64,000 bases of DNA, from positions 62,001 to 126,000 of the forward strand of contig NZ_AIDW01000004.1 in the NCBI RefSeq assembly GCF_000251145.1. Direction: 5' to 3'. Under the pieces are notes generated by a model. That model was not told where the DNA came from and did no database searches. It saw only the letters and a list, made by a program, of their open reading frames with translations. Positions 35,729 through 45,002 of this stretch are shown here, in pieces. The stretch comes from Sphingomonas sp. PAMC 26621 (GTDB taxonomy: Bacteria > Pseudomonadota > Alphaproteobacteria > Sphingomonadales > Sphingomonadaceae). Made by a program: the position numbers and the translations under genes. How positions within the stretch are numbered: position 1 is the first letter of the stretch; each line of letters starts with the position of its first letter.

Positions 35729-36705
35729 TGCAAATCGCCCCTGAAGTCGCTGTCGATGTCGTAACAAATCGTGTTGAGCTTGATTGCGGCCTTGCCGTTA
35801 GACGTGCCGACGGTGCCGAGCGCGAGCCGGTCGCCGCCGACCATGACGGGCACGTCCGACCCGACGTTGATCGGGATCACGTCGCCTTCCTTCAGCCCCA
35901 TCAGCAGGCTGAGCGAGACCATCGGCTCGGCGAGGACCGAGCGGATCGGGAAGCGCACGTCCATCACCGCGCGGGTGAGGCCGTTGCGCCAGCTCGGGTC
36001 GGGTTCGGCGGTCTTGCCGTGGACCTTGCCGGTCAGCGACGGGCCGTGCGGCTTGAGCGCAGAGACCGGGTAGAGCAGGTCGAGGAAGACGGGCTTGGCG
36101 GTGCCGACCGCGATCCCGAAGCGCGTGATGACGAGCGCATCGTCCGCATCGAGGTTCGCGAGCATCGCGGGGTTGAGCTCGACATTGCCGGGGGTGAAGG
36201 ACAGGCGCGCGAGCGGCTCCCATGCCGCACGCATCGGTTCGGCGAGCAGCTTGCCGAGCTGCGTCACCATCACCTCCGCGGCGGGGGTGAATTCGGCGGG
36301 GAGCTCGGCGGGGGCGTGGCCGGTCCCGCCGAAGAACAGGTCGAGCAGTTCGAGCACGAACCGCCCGTCGAGGACGGCCAGCGCCTGGCCTGCGGGGGCG
36401 CTGCCGAGCGTCATCGTCATCGGCAGCCATGCGGTCAGCCCTTCGGGGCGTTCCATCCGGTAATCGGCGAGCCGCTGGACGACGAGCGGCTCCGCCCAAG
36501 TGCGGCATTCGCGGCGCAGCAACGGCTCGAACACGCCGCGCACCCCGCGCGCGAGCCGCGCGGAGAGATGCTGGACGGTGTGCAGGTCGCCGAACGGGTT
36601 GAGGTTCGTCGCCCCCATCGCGACGTGCTGCGCGCTCCGCTCCTTGGCTGCGCCGCGTGCCCGTCCGCGGCGTTCGTCCGCCGTTGCTGATGCCTCGTTA
36701 ACCAT
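35725..36705 (-). CDS. fliM: Flagellar motor switch protein FliM (atypical N-terminus)
   Basis: 326-residue C-ring protein. The CheC-like middle domain (about 45-230; FFGGTGHAPAELPAEFTPAA) and a C-terminal SpoA domain (IPINVGSDVPVMVGGDRLALG) are clear. The N-terminal LSQxEIDALL segment that binds CheY-P in most FliM proteins is not present; instead there is a basic stretch (ATADERRGRARGAAKERS). FliL ends only 3 bp upstream, so no longer start is available. Confidence 0.92.
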   Translation of the reverse strand: MVNEASATADERRGRARGAAKERSAQHVAMGATNLNPFGDLHTVQHLSARLARGVRGVFEPLLRRECRTWAEPLVVQRLADYRMERPEGLTAWLPMTMTLGSAPAGQALAVLDGRFVLELLDLFFGGTGHAPAELPAEFTPAAEVMVTQLGKLLAEPMRAAWEPLARLSFTPGNVELNPAMLANLDADDALVITRFGIAVGTAKPVFLDLLYPVSALKPHGPSLTGKVHGKTAEPDPSWRNGLTRAVMDVRFPIRSVLAEPMVSLSLLMGLKEGDVIPINVGSDVPVMVGGDRLALGTVGTSNGKAAIKLNTICYDIDSDFRGDLQ

Positions 36706-36708
36706 GCG

Positions 36709-37308
36709 TCACTGAACAACGAAACTGGTAAAGTAAACGTTACCGACCCCCCCAAACCCTTCTTTTTCCTTGAGCGTATCGTTGATCGCCTTGGCGACCC
36801 GGCGCTCGAGCTGGCGCTTGCCCTCGCTGGTGAAGACCTGTTCCTCGGTGGTATCGCCCAGCGCCATCAGGATCGACGAGCGGACCGCGATCTCGTTGGT
36901 CTTGATGTTCTGGATCACCGAATCGTCATACGAGGTCGACACCGCGACCCCGACCTGGACGAAATGGACGCTGTCCTGCAGGTTGGAGGTGAACTCCTTG
37001 TCCATCGCATAGTAATTGGAGGCATATTTGTCGCCGCCGGTGCCGATCGGCGGCTTGTTGCCCGCGGTCGCATGGCCCTCGCCGCCTTCGCCACCCTCGC
37101 CGATCCGCTTCTGCTCGCTCTTGGGAACGAGGCGCGGGCCTTCGGGCTCGGCATGCTTGCCGCCACCGCCGATAAAGCCGGCGTTGACCGCGAACAGTGT
37201 GCCGCCGATGCCGCCGCCGACCAGCGCCAGCAACCCGACGGCGATCAGGATGATCTTCATCATCCCGCCCTTTTTCTTCTTGGCCTTCTCTTCGACGATC
37301 TCACTCAT
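36709..37308 (-). CDS. fliL: Flagellar basal-body-associated protein FliL
   Basis: 199-residue protein that surrounds the stator and supports motor torque. A basic cytoplasmic start (EEKAKKKKGGMMK), one transmembrane helix (about 18-40), a Gly/Glu-rich linker and a periplasmic stomatin-like domain with NLQDSVHFVQVGVAVSTSY and GVGNVYFTSFVVQ at the end. Sits between fliK and fliM. Confidence 0.93.
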   Translation of the reverse strand: MSEIVEEKAKKKKGGMMKIILIAVGLLALVGGGIGGTLFAVNAGFIGGGGKHAEPEGPRLVPKSEQKRIGEGGEGGEGHATAGNKPPIGTGGDKYASNYYAMDKEFTSNLQDSVHFVQVGVAVSTSYDDSVIQNIKTNEIAVRSSILMALGDTTEEQVFTSEGKRQLERRVAKAINDTLKEKEGFGGVGNVYFTSFVVQ

Positions 37309-37326
37309 ACTCTGCTTCCTTGGGGG

Positions 37327-39279
37327 TTAGGCGAGGCGCTGGTCCTCGGGGGTTTCGGTGTCGCGCTGCGCCCGCGCGGACGCGCGGGGCGGCTGCTGCG
37401 GGGCATTGGGGCGCGACTGGGACTGGGGGTGCGACTGGGACTGAGACTGGGCCTGGGACTGGGCCTGGCCTTGGGTTTGCGCCTGTCCCTGTGCAGGAGA
37501 CTGCGATGCGCCCGGATTGGCGTCGGTCGCGACGCTGGTCCCGACGATCCGCACACCGCGCTCGGCAGCGAGTTCGGTCAGGCGCGGCTGCGCGTCGGCG
37601 ATCAGCGCGCGGGTGGCTTCATGCTCGGCGGTAAAGCTGACGTGGATCCGCTCGCCGACCTGCCGCACCGCGATGTCGACGCTGCCGAGCGCATCGGGGA
37701 CCAACCGGATCCGCGTGTCGCGCGAATCGGCGTCGTCGCGAAGCACTTCGATATGGTCGATCATCCGCTGCACGCCGCTGTCCTGCGTCAGGTCGAGCGG
37801 TGCGCGCTGCGCGTCGCCGGTCGGCTGGACCGGCGTGGTGCTGCCGGGGGCGACGGCGGTGGCGAAGCCGAGCGGAGGGGTAGGGGCGGCGGGATCGGGG
37901 CGCTCGGACGCCAGAGGGTCGGGGCCCGGGCGGTCGCGCCAGTTGGCCGCGGTGGCGAGCGCGGCGGCGAAGACCTGCCCGGCGGGTTGCGGGGTGCTGG
38001 AAACCACGACTGGCGGGACGACGCTTCGGTCGGCGCGGACCGGCATGGTTTCGCCGCGCCCGGCCGCGTCGGGCGCGGTGGCGGCGGTCCGCCCGGCCAA
38101 GGTGGCGGACGTCGTCGCGGTCGCAAGCGGCAGCGCGGCGGCTGCCGCCGGGACGCCGGTGGGTGCCTCAGGTCGCGAGGGCGGCGGTACGTCGGTGGCG
38201 CGCGATTGGGACCCGTCGGACGGCGCTGGCGGGGTTGCGGTGGGGATTGGTGGCGCGCTCTGCACCGGCGTCGTCAGTGCGGCAGGGGCCGCGTTCTGGA
38301 CGATGCCGGCGTCGCGCCCTGCAATCGGCAGCGCCCCGAGTGCGGCGAGGATCGCCCGGTCGGACGGCAGCGCACGCCCCGTGCGCGCGGGGGCGGGGGC
38401 GGGACCGGCGATGGCGGTGGTCTCCGCCTGCAGCACAGGCGTCGTCGCACCGACCGTTGCCAGAGCACGGACCGGGCGCGCGAGCGTGGGTACCACAGAG
38501 TCCAGCTCTGCGGAGGCGACCGCTGGCAGGCTTGTGCGCGTCGGTGCTGCTGGCGTCGCCACGGGTCCCGCGACGGCGACCGGGTTGCCGGGCGCAGGCT
38601 CGACCGACGTCGTCACGACCGGACCGGGCGAGTCTTCCGCCGCGTCGGCATCGGTCGGGTGGTTGGATTCGAAGGGGGAGATCGGCAGCAGCGCAGGCTG
38701 TGCCGCGGGGGCGCTGGCGGGCAGGTCGGGGGTCGGGACCGCCGGATCGTTGCTCGGCGTGTCGGACAGGACCGATATCGGGTCCGCATCCTCGGCGGGG
38801 GCGTCTGCGGTCGCGCTCGTTCCGCGAGCGGCCTTGGCCAGCGCAGGTGTCGCCAGTTGCGCGGCGGCACGCTCGAGCGCGGTGTGCAAGGGTACGGGCG
38901 TGCGGGGCGGCGGCGGCACGACGACGCTCGCGCGCCACGCCGGGTTGGCGAGGAACTGGACCGCAGGGTCGGCAGGCACCGCGTTGCCGTCGTCGGCAAG
39001 CGCTTGCCGGTCGATGATGCCGGTTGCCAGCAGCTTGCCGTTTGGCAGCGGTCCGACCAGACCCAGGATGGGGAGCGGTTGCGCGGCGCCGGGCGGGACG
39101 ACCGCAACCGGCGTTGGGGCGGGCGCGGCGACCGCTGGCGTGCCTGCCAGCATGTCGCCGAGCGTCTGCGCGAACTGCGCCGCCATACCGGGCACGCCCG
39201 TCACCGACGCGGGCGCGGCAGGCGCTGGCGACGATGCAGCGGTAGCAGTCGGGGACAGCAGGGTGGTCAGGTCGGTCAT
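37327..39279 (-). CDS. fliK: Flagellar hook-length control protein FliK
   Basis: 650-residue exported ruler protein. Most of it is Ala/Pro/Thr-rich disorder. Near the C-terminus is the compact FliK_C domain (IDHIEVLRDDADSRDTRIRLVPD, LGSVDIAVRQVGERIHVSFTAE, split across strands), followed by a Gln/Ser-rich tail of repeated short units (about 40 residues, nucleotides 37400-37500). Start ATG 39279 is chosen because the residues before it look non-coding. Length is above average, suggesting a long ruler region. Confidence 0.87.
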   Translation of the reverse strand: MTDLTTLLSPTATAASSPAPAAPASVTGVPGMAAQFAQTLGDMLAGTPAVAAPAPTPVAVVPPGAAQPLPILGLVGPLPNGKLLATGIIDRQALADDGNAVPADPAVQFLANPAWRASVVVPPPPRTPVPLHTALERAAAQLATPALAKAARGTSATADAPAEDADPISVLSDTPSNDPAVPTPDLPASAPAAQPALLPISPFESNHPTDADAAEDSPGPVVTTSVEPAPGNPVAVAGPVATPAAPTRTSLPAVASAELDSVVPTLARPVRALATVGATTPVLQAETTAIAGPAPAPARTGRALPSDRAILAALGALPIAGRDAGIVQNAAPAALTTPVQSAPPIPTATPPAPSDGSQSRATDVPPPSRPEAPTGVPAAAAALPLATATTSATLAGRTAATAPDAAGRGETMPVRADRSVVPPVVVSSTPQPAGQVFAAALATAANWRDRPGPDPLASERPDPAAPTPPLGFATAVAPGSTTPVQPTGDAQRAPLDLTQDSGVQRMIDHIEVLRDDADSRDTRIRLVPDALGSVDIAVRQVGERIHVSFTAEHEATRALIADAQPRLTELAAERGVRIVGTSVATDANPGASQSPAQGQAQTQGQAQSQAQSQSQSHPQSQSRPNAPQQPPRASARAQRDTETPEDQRLA

Positions 39280-39320
39280 GGAGGCATCCAGCGGGGCCGG
39301 AAGCGGCACCCGTCAGCGGT

Positions 39321-39737
39321 TCAGCAAGGATCGTGCCGGATCACGCGCGCGGGCGGCATCGCCTCCATCTCGCGCAATTCCTTGAGCGCCGCCTCGGCAT
39401 CCGCGCGCGCGATCAGTTTCTCGATCGCGCTCTGGTCGCGGCGCGCCTCGCGCGTGGCTTCGGAGGCGCGGGTGGCGACCGCTTGCGCTGCGCGGAGGCG
39501 ACCCTCGGCGGCCTCGGCGGAGCGGTGGAGGCGTTCGCGGAAATGCGCGGCAGCCCCCATCGCGGACGCGCCGATCGGGGCGACCGTCGGTGCGACGTTT
39601 TCGGACAGCTGGACGATGCGGCCGTGGAGCGTCGTCTCGGCGTGCGCCTTGTCGCGCGCGCGCGCTTCGTCGGCCTGGACGAGCCCGAGTTGCAGCGTGC
39701 GGACGCGCAGCAGCCGGTCGAGCTTGGACTTAGGCAT
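39321..39737 (-). CDS. fliJ: Flagellar export chaperone FliJ
   Basis: 138-residue, almost wholly helical coiled-coil protein (KLDRLLRVRTLQLGLVQADE, LKELREMEAMPPARV). FliJ couples the FliI ATPase ring to the export gate. Sequence conservation is low in this family; the size, the coiled-coil pattern and the place between fliI (8 bp overlap) and fliK support the call. Confidence 0.83.
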   Translation of the reverse strand: MPKSKLDRLLRVRTLQLGLVQADEARARDKAHAETTLHGRIVQLSENVAPTVAPIGASAMGAAAHFRERLHRSAEAAEGRLRAAQAVATRASEATREARRDQSAIEKLIARADAEAALKELREMEAMPPARVIRHDPC

Positions 39738-41058
39738 CGCCGAACACGCCGATCAGCTCGATCGCGGAATCGCCGAGCGAGACGGTCTCGTCCGGATCCT
39801 GCTTGATATATTCGAGCACCGCCGGATGGCACGCGATCGCGGCGTCGATCGCGGGGTCCGCGCCCGAGCGATATGCGCCCATCAGCACGAGATCGCGATT
39901 CTCCTCATAGGTCGCGAGGTGGCGGCGCAGCACGCGCGCGGCGCGCTGGTGCGGCTTGTCGACGATGTCGGTCATCACGCGGCTGACCGACGGGCCAAGG
40001 TCGATCGCGGGATAGACGCCGCGTTCCGCCAATTGCCGCGACAGCACGATATGCCCGTCGAGGATCGAGCGCGCGCTGTCGACGACCGGATCGTTGCCGT
40101 CGTCGCCATCCGCCAGCACGGTGTAGATCGCAGTAATCGACCCGCCGCTGTGGACGTCGACGCCCGCGCGCTCGATCAGATTGGGAAGCATCGCGATCGC
40201 GGACGGTGGATAGCCGCGCGCCGAGGCGGGCTCGCCCAGCGCAAGCCCGATCTCGCGCCCGGCGTGCGCGACGCGGGTGAGCGAGTCCATGATGAGCAGG
40301 ACCTTCTTGCCCTCGGCGCGGAACGCCTCGGCGATCGCGTGGGTGCGCAAGGCGCCGCGGATGCGGAGCACCGGCGAATGGTTGGCGGGGACCGCGACGA
40401 CGACCGAACGCGCGCGGGCAGCGCCCGCCACCTTGGTTTCGAGGAAGTCGGCGACTTCGCGGCTGCGCTCGCCGATCAGCCCGATGACGACGACATCTGC
40501 TTGCGCCGCGCGGACGATCATCCCGAGCAGCACCGATTTGCCGACGCCCGAGCCCGCCATGATCCCGATCCGCTGGCCCTGGCCGACGGTGAGCAACCCG
40601 TTGATCGCGCGGACGCCGACGTCGAGCGGCTCGAGCACGCGCCCGCGATCGAGCGGCGACTGCATCTTTCCCGCGAGCGGCCAGCGCCCGGCACCGCGGA
40701 TCGGGCCGAGCCCGTCGATCGGCTTGCCGGTGCCATCGACCACGCGCCCGAGCAGCGCCGCGCCGACCTCCGCCTCGCCCGGCGCGCCGAGCGGACGCAC
40801 CGGGGCCTGCGGCAGGAGCGCGGCAGGGCCGCCGAGGTTCATCAACAGCGTGCGCCCGTTGCGAAAGCCGATCACCTCGGCCTCGACCGCGGCGGTGCGA
40901 TCCCCGACCTGGCAGACGGTGCCGACGGGCACGGTGAGGCCGACCGCTTCCATCAGCAGCCCGTCGAACGAGGCGAGGCGGCCGGAGACTTTGGGGCGCG
41001 GCGTGAAATCGGGGACGACGAGCGCGTCGAGATAATCGCCGGTGAAACGGTTCAGCAT
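39730..41058 (-). CDS. fliI: Flagellar export ATPase FliI
   Basis: 442-residue F1-beta-like ATPase energising flagellar export. Walker A is GIMAGSGVGKSVLLG near residue 165, Walker B is KKVLLIMDSLTRVAHAGRE, and the type III ATPase signature YPPSAIAMLPNLIERAG is intact. Start ATG 41058 (MLNRFTGDYL); upstream in-frame sequence is arginine/serine-rich and overlaps a repeat, so it is not coding. Confidence 0.96.
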   Translation of the reverse strand: MLNRFTGDYLDALVVPDFTPRPKVSGRLASFDGLLMEAVGLTVPVGTVCQVGDRTAAVEAEVIGFRNGRTLLMNLGGPAALLPQAPVRPLGAPGEAEVGAALLGRVVDGTGKPIDGLGPIRGAGRWPLAGKMQSPLDRGRVLEPLDVGVRAINGLLTVGQGQRIGIMAGSGVGKSVLLGMIVRAAQADVVVIGLIGERSREVADFLETKVAGAARARSVVVAVPANHSPVLRIRGALRTHAIAEAFRAEGKKVLLIMDSLTRVAHAGREIGLALGEPASARGYPPSAIAMLPNLIERAGVDVHSGGSITAIYTVLADGDDGNDPVVDSARSILDGHIVLSRQLAERGVYPAIDLGPSVSRVMTDIVDKPHQRAARVLRRHLATYEENRDLVLMGAYRSGADPAIDAAIACHPAVLEYIKQDPDETVSLGDSAIELIGVFGDA

Positions 41059-41079
41059 GCGGCGGGACCTTGGGCAGGC

Positions 41080-41108
41080 GGGGCTTCGACTTCGCTCAGC
41101 CCGAACGG
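41080..41108. repeat. Half copy of the 70-bp hairpin element (between fliI and fliH)
   Basis: Only the right arm, GGGGCTTCGACTTCGCTCAG followed by CCCGAACGG, is present in the 91 bp between fliH and fliI. It looks like a decayed or truncated insertion of the same family as the complete copies. Confidence 0.75.
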
Positions 41109-41149
41109 GTTGGGAGTGCGTGCGACACGGCCTGACGAAGACCGGGCCA

Positions 41150-41887
41150 TCAGTGCATCGGTACCGCGACGCGGTCGATCGCCGCGCTGAGCTGTTCGAT
41201 CCACAGTTCCGGGCCGTCCTCGACGATCGTCGACGCGCTTTCGAGGATGAACGACCCGCGCGTGACCGCGGCATCGCCGATCGCGAAGACCTGCTTGGGC
41301 AACTTGCCCTCGAGCAGCGCTACGTCCGCCGGGTTGACGCGCAGCATCGCCGATTCGGTGCCGTCGCTGAGCAGGTCCGCGGCGGAATCGATCCGGCGTG
41401 CGAGCAGCTCGGGCGAAATGCCGACGTCGCCGACGATCTGCGTGACGAGGAACATCACGGTCTGGCGCAACCGGCGCGCAGTCGCCTCGCGGTCGAAGCG
41501 TTCGCCCGCCTGGAGCGCGGCGGCGAGTTCGGTGAGCAGGCGGTGGTCGCGCTCGACGTTGGCGGCGACTTCGGCGAGTGCGGCGTCCATGCCCTCGGCG
41601 TAACCGGCGGCGTGCGCCGCGACGACCGGGTCGACGAACGGTGTCGTCGGTGCGGCCTCCGCATCGAACGGGTCCCAGCCCTCGGTCGGGTTGGCATCAC
41701 GGTCGGCGGGCGAGAAGTGGCGCGGCCCCTCGGGCTTGGGGGCGAAGACGACCGGGCCGGCACGCCCGCCTGCGCGTTCACGCAGGTCGGCGGCGGCGAA
41801 GCCCCCGACGCGCGGCGCGAAGGCGGCCTTCAGCGCATCGGCGATGCCCTGGCTGCGCGGCGAGAAACCGGCGACGAACTCAGACAT
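41150..41887 (-). CDS. fliH: Flagellar assembly protein FliH
   Basis: 245-residue negative regulator and carrier of FliI. A disordered N-terminal half is followed by a helical segment with heptads (AAALAEVAANVERDHRLLTEL) and the C-terminal FliH/HrpE domain (VTQIVGDVGISPELLARRI, LRVNPADVALLEGKLPKQ). Start ATG 41887 overlaps the fliG stop by 8 bp. Confidence 0.87.
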   Translation of the reverse strand: MSEFVAGFSPRSQGIADALKAAFAPRVGGFAAADLRERAGGRAGPVVFAPKPEGPRHFSPADRDANPTEGWDPFDAEAAPTTPFVDPVVAAHAAGYAEGMDAALAEVAANVERDHRLLTELAAALQAGERFDREATARRLRQTVMFLVTQIVGDVGISPELLARRIDSAADLLSDGTESAMLRVNPADVALLEGKLPKQVFAIGDAAVTRGSFILESASTIVEDGPELWIEQLSAAIDRVAVPMH

Positions 41888-42887
41888 AATCGTCCTCCCC
41901 GCCACCCATCTGGATCGTGCCGTCCTTGGCAAGATTGCGCGCAATCTGGATGATGATCTTCTGCGCATCGAGCACTTCGCTGAGCTTCATCGGCCCGCGC
42001 GATTCCATTTCGTCGCGAATGCCGTCGGCGGCGCGGCTCGACATGCAGCCGAGGAAGCGCGCGCGAATGCTTTCGTCGACGCCCTTCAAGGCGCGCGTCA
42101 GCACGTCGCTGTCGATGTTGCGGATTAGCGTGCCGAGATTCTTGTCGTCGAGCTCGAGCAGGTTGTCGAAGACGAACATCGCTTCCTCGATCGCCTTGGC
42201 GACGTCGCGGTCGATCTTGAACAATTTGGGCATGACGCGCAGCTCGGTCGCCTTGCGCCCGCTCGACAGGATCTTCGCGGCGTCCTTCGTCCCGCCGAGC
42301 GTGACGCCCGCCTGCGCCTTGCCGCTGCCGGTGCGGTTGGCGAGCATGGTCTTGAGCGTCTCGACCGCCTCGGGCGTGATCGGCCCCAGTCGCGCGAGCC
42401 GGTGGAGGATGTCGGGCTGGACCGCATCGGGCATCATCTCAAGGACTTGCGCACCGATCGTCGGGTCGAGATTGGCGATCAGGACGGCGGCGATCTGGGG
42501 GTGTTCCTTGTCGATCATCGATGCGATCTCTCCTGCGTCGAGCCAGTCGAGCAGGTCGAGCTGGCACGCGTCTTCCGCGGGCACGATCCGCGCGAGGACG
42601 CTGTCGGCCTTTTCCTGCCCCAGCGCGCGCGTCATCACCGCCTCGATCCGCGGGCGCGGGTCGAAGCCGATCGCGGTGCGCTCGCGCGCGTGGCCGACGA
42701 AATCGTCGAGCACGTCGGCGACTTCGGCCTCGCTCACGTCCGCGACCGCGAACATCGCCTTGCCGAGCTGGCGGACTTCCTCGGGATCGAGCTTCTGCAG
42801 GATCGCCGCGGCCTCTTCCTCGCCGACGAGCATCATCAGCACCGCGGCACGCTCGACCCCGGTATAGCTGCGGACGACCGCGTTCAT
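41880..42887 (-). CDS. fliG: Flagellar motor switch protein FliG
   Basis: 335-residue rotor protein that meets the stator. Three ARM-like domains: N-terminal (RAAVLMMLVGEEEAAAILQKL), middle with the EHPQ motif (IDKEHPQIAAVLIANL), and the C-terminal torque domain with the charged helix (FLGCMSSRAADGIRDEMES). Overlaps fliF by 4 bp. Confidence 0.96.
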   Translation of the reverse strand: MNAVVRSYTGVERAAVLMMLVGEEEAAAILQKLDPEEVRQLGKAMFAVADVSEAEVADVLDDFVGHARERTAIGFDPRPRIEAVMTRALGQEKADSVLARIVPAEDACQLDLLDWLDAGEIASMIDKEHPQIAAVLIANLDPTIGAQVLEMMPDAVQPDILHRLARLGPITPEAVETLKTMLANRTGSGKAQAGVTLGGTKDAAKILSSGRKATELRVMPKLFKIDRDVAKAIEEAMFVFDNLLELDDKNLGTLIRNIDSDVLTRALKGVDESIRARFLGCMSSRAADGIRDEMESRGPMKLSEVLDAQKIIIQIARNLAKDGTIQMGGGEDDYV

Positions 42888-44632
42888 GACTTGATCATGT
42901 CGCGGACCGCGAGCGCGGCGCGCGCGGGATTGTCGCGGGTGAAGCCCCGGACCATCCCGATCCGCTCGTCATAGCTGCGCGCGCCTTCGAGCGCGTCGAT
43001 CGTGACCGGCTCGCCGGTCCGGGGCGCGGCAAGCCCGCCGCCCTGCGCTTCGCCGAGCAGGTCGCGCGGCAGGCCGGTCGCATCTGCGGGGGTGTCGCCC
43101 TTCTTCTTCGAGATCGCCTTGACCAGCGGGCGGACGCCGAGGAACAGCACCAGCAGCGCGACGACGATCGCGGTGAGATTGCGCGCGACGACCGGGAGCC
43201 AGCCCGCCTCATACCACGGCTGCTTGTCGTCGAGCGCGGCGGCCCCCGCGAACTTGCGGCTGATGACGGTGACGACGTCGCCCCGCTGCTGGTTGTAGCC
43301 GACCGCGCTCTGGACGAGCTGGGTGATCTGCTGGATCTCGACCGTGCCGCGCGGCTTGCCGGTTTCGGGATCGCGCAACAGCACCGCGACCGAGAGATGC
43401 GTGATCGCACCGGGCGCGGTGCGGCTGACCGACACTTCCTTGCCGAGATCGTAGGCGCGCGAATATTGGTCGCTGGCCTTGAGCGCATCGCTGACCGCGC
43501 CAGCCGCTGCGGCGGCGGGACCGGTCGCCGCGCCGGGGGCAGCCGCTGCCGGAGCACCGGGCGCACCGGGCGCTCCGGGGGTGGGCGCGGGCTGGGGTGC
43601 GCTCAGCGTCGAGGCGGGCGGCGGGGTGTTGGACAGCGCGCCGGGGATGCCGCCGGGGGCCTGCCCGCCGTCCTTGCCGTTGCTGGTCCACTGGCCCTGC
43701 TCGACGCGCAGCGCGCCCGCCTTGTCGTAGCTTTCCTTGGTCGCCTGCGTCTCGTTGAGATCGACGTCAGCCTGGACTTCGGTCGTGAAATTGCCCGCGC
43801 CGATCAACGGGGTCAGCAATTGGACGATCTGCGCGCGATACTTTTCCTCGACGCGACGCTGGAGCGCGATGCGCTCGTCGCTCGCCGCACTCGTCGCGCT
43901 TTCGTTCGCGCCCTTGGTGAGCAGGCCGCCCATCTGGTCGACGATCGTGACGTTCTCGGGCTTCATCCCCGGGACCGACGAGGCGACGAGGTTGACGATC
44001 GACGCGACCTGCGCGTCGCCCAGACTCCGGCCGGGCTGGAGCTTGACGATCACCGACGCGGACGGCGCGGCATTGTCGCGCACGAACACCGAGGCTTCGG
44101 GCGTGGCGAGGTGGACGCGCGCCTCCGCGATCGCGTCGATCTCCTGGATCGAGCGGGCGAGTTCGGTTTCGCGCGCCTGGCGCAGGCGTTCGCCCTCGAC
44201 CGCGCGCGAGACGCCCATCGGGAGATTGTCGAGGATCTGGTAGCCGCCGGGCGCCGCCTTGGGCAGGCCCTGGCCCGCCAGCAAAATGCGCGCGCGCGAG
44301 AAGTCTTCCTCGTTGACGGTCACCGCGCCGGTCGAATCGTCGATGTGCGACTTGATGTTGGCGGTGGTCAGCGCAGCGGTGACCGAGCCCTTGTCGGCAT
44401 CGGACAGCCCGGAGAACAGCGTCTTCTGCGTCGGGGTGGCGAGCATCATCCACGCGATCGCCGCGGTGGCGAGCAGGCCGACCAGCAGCACCATCGGCAG
44501 GCTGCGCCGCACCGCAGGTTGCGCGAGCAGGCCCTGGACCTGTGCGATCGGGTTGGCGAAGCGCTCGGGGACGAGCGACGCGACGCCGTTCGGGAGCTGC
44601 GGCTGGGGCGAGGGGGTGAGGGCGTTGCTCAT
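42884..44632 (-). CDS. fliF: Flagellar MS-ring protein FliF
   Basis: 582-residue ring protein spanning the inner membrane twice (about residues 45-67 and 465-485). The periplasmic ring-building motifs are LVASSVPGMKPENVTIVDQMG and AEARVHLATPEASVFV. An Ala/Pro/Gly-rich loop (about 335-400) lies in the periplasmic part. The C-terminal tail that binds FliG is present (GMVRGFTRDNPARAALAVRD). Confidence 0.95.
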   Translation of the reverse strand: MSNALTPSPQPQLPNGVASLVPERFANPIAQVQGLLAQPAVRRSLPMVLLVGLLATAAIAWMMLATPTQKTLFSGLSDADKGSVTAALTTANIKSHIDDSTGAVTVNEEDFSRARILLAGQGLPKAAPGGYQILDNLPMGVSRAVEGERLRQARETELARSIQEIDAIAEARVHLATPEASVFVRDNAAPSASVIVKLQPGRSLGDAQVASIVNLVASSVPGMKPENVTIVDQMGGLLTKGANESATSAASDERIALQRRVEEKYRAQIVQLLTPLIGAGNFTTEVQADVDLNETQATKESYDKAGALRVEQGQWTSNGKDGGQAPGGIPGALSNTPPPASTLSAPQPAPTPGAPGAPGAPAAAAPGAATGPAAAAAGAVSDALKASDQYSRAYDLGKEVSVSRTAPGAITHLSVAVLLRDPETGKPRGTVEIQQITQLVQSAVGYNQQRGDVVTVISRKFAGAAALDDKQPWYEAGWLPVVARNLTAIVVALLVLFLGVRPLVKAISKKKGDTPADATGLPRDLLGEAQGGGLAAPRTGEPVTIDALEGARSYDERIGMVRGFTRDNPARAALAVRDMIKS

Positions 44633-44633
44633 G

Positions 44634-45002
44634 TCAGACCGGCATGCTCATGATGTCCTTGTAGGCGGACAGTAACTTGTTGCGGACCTGCAGCGTCGCC
44701 TCGAACCCGACCGACGCCTGCTGGCGCGCGAGCATCACCTTGGCGATGTCGACGGTCTCGCCGCGCTCATAGCTTTCGCTGAGCTTTGCCGCCTGCGCCT
44801 GGCCCTGATTGACGTTTTCCAGCGCGGTTTGCATCGTCGTGGCGAAGCTTGCGGGGGTCGCGGGTTTCGTCTCGGCGACCGGGGCCGCGGCGGGCGTCGC
44901 GCTGGCGCGGGCGAGCGCCTGGTTGCGCTCGAGAATCTGCGCGCGGAGCGCCATGACGCGGTCGATCCCGCCCGCGCCGCCAATGCCGCCGATGCCGCTC
45001 AT
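44634..45002 (-). CDS. fliE: Flagellar hook-basal body protein FliE
   Basis: 122-residue rod-base protein that links the MS ring to the rod. The C-terminal core VDIAKVMLARQQASVGFEAT and LQVRNKLLSAYKDIMSMPV is the FliE signature. The N-terminus is Gly-rich ([13 protein letters not shown]). It overlaps the sigma-54 activator gene by 4 bp. Confidence 0.94.
   Translation of the reverse strand: MSGIGGIGGAGGIDRVMALRAQILERNQALARASATPAAAPVAETKPATPASFATTMQTALENVNQGQAQAAKLSESYERGETVDIAKVMLARQQASVGFEATLQVRNKLLSAYKDIMSMPV

Noticed and set aside
36964..41190. Rightward open frame of about 1400 codons antisense to fliL-fliI
   Set aside because: Every part is antisense to a well-supported flagellar gene and the translation has no family features; a GC-driven artefact.
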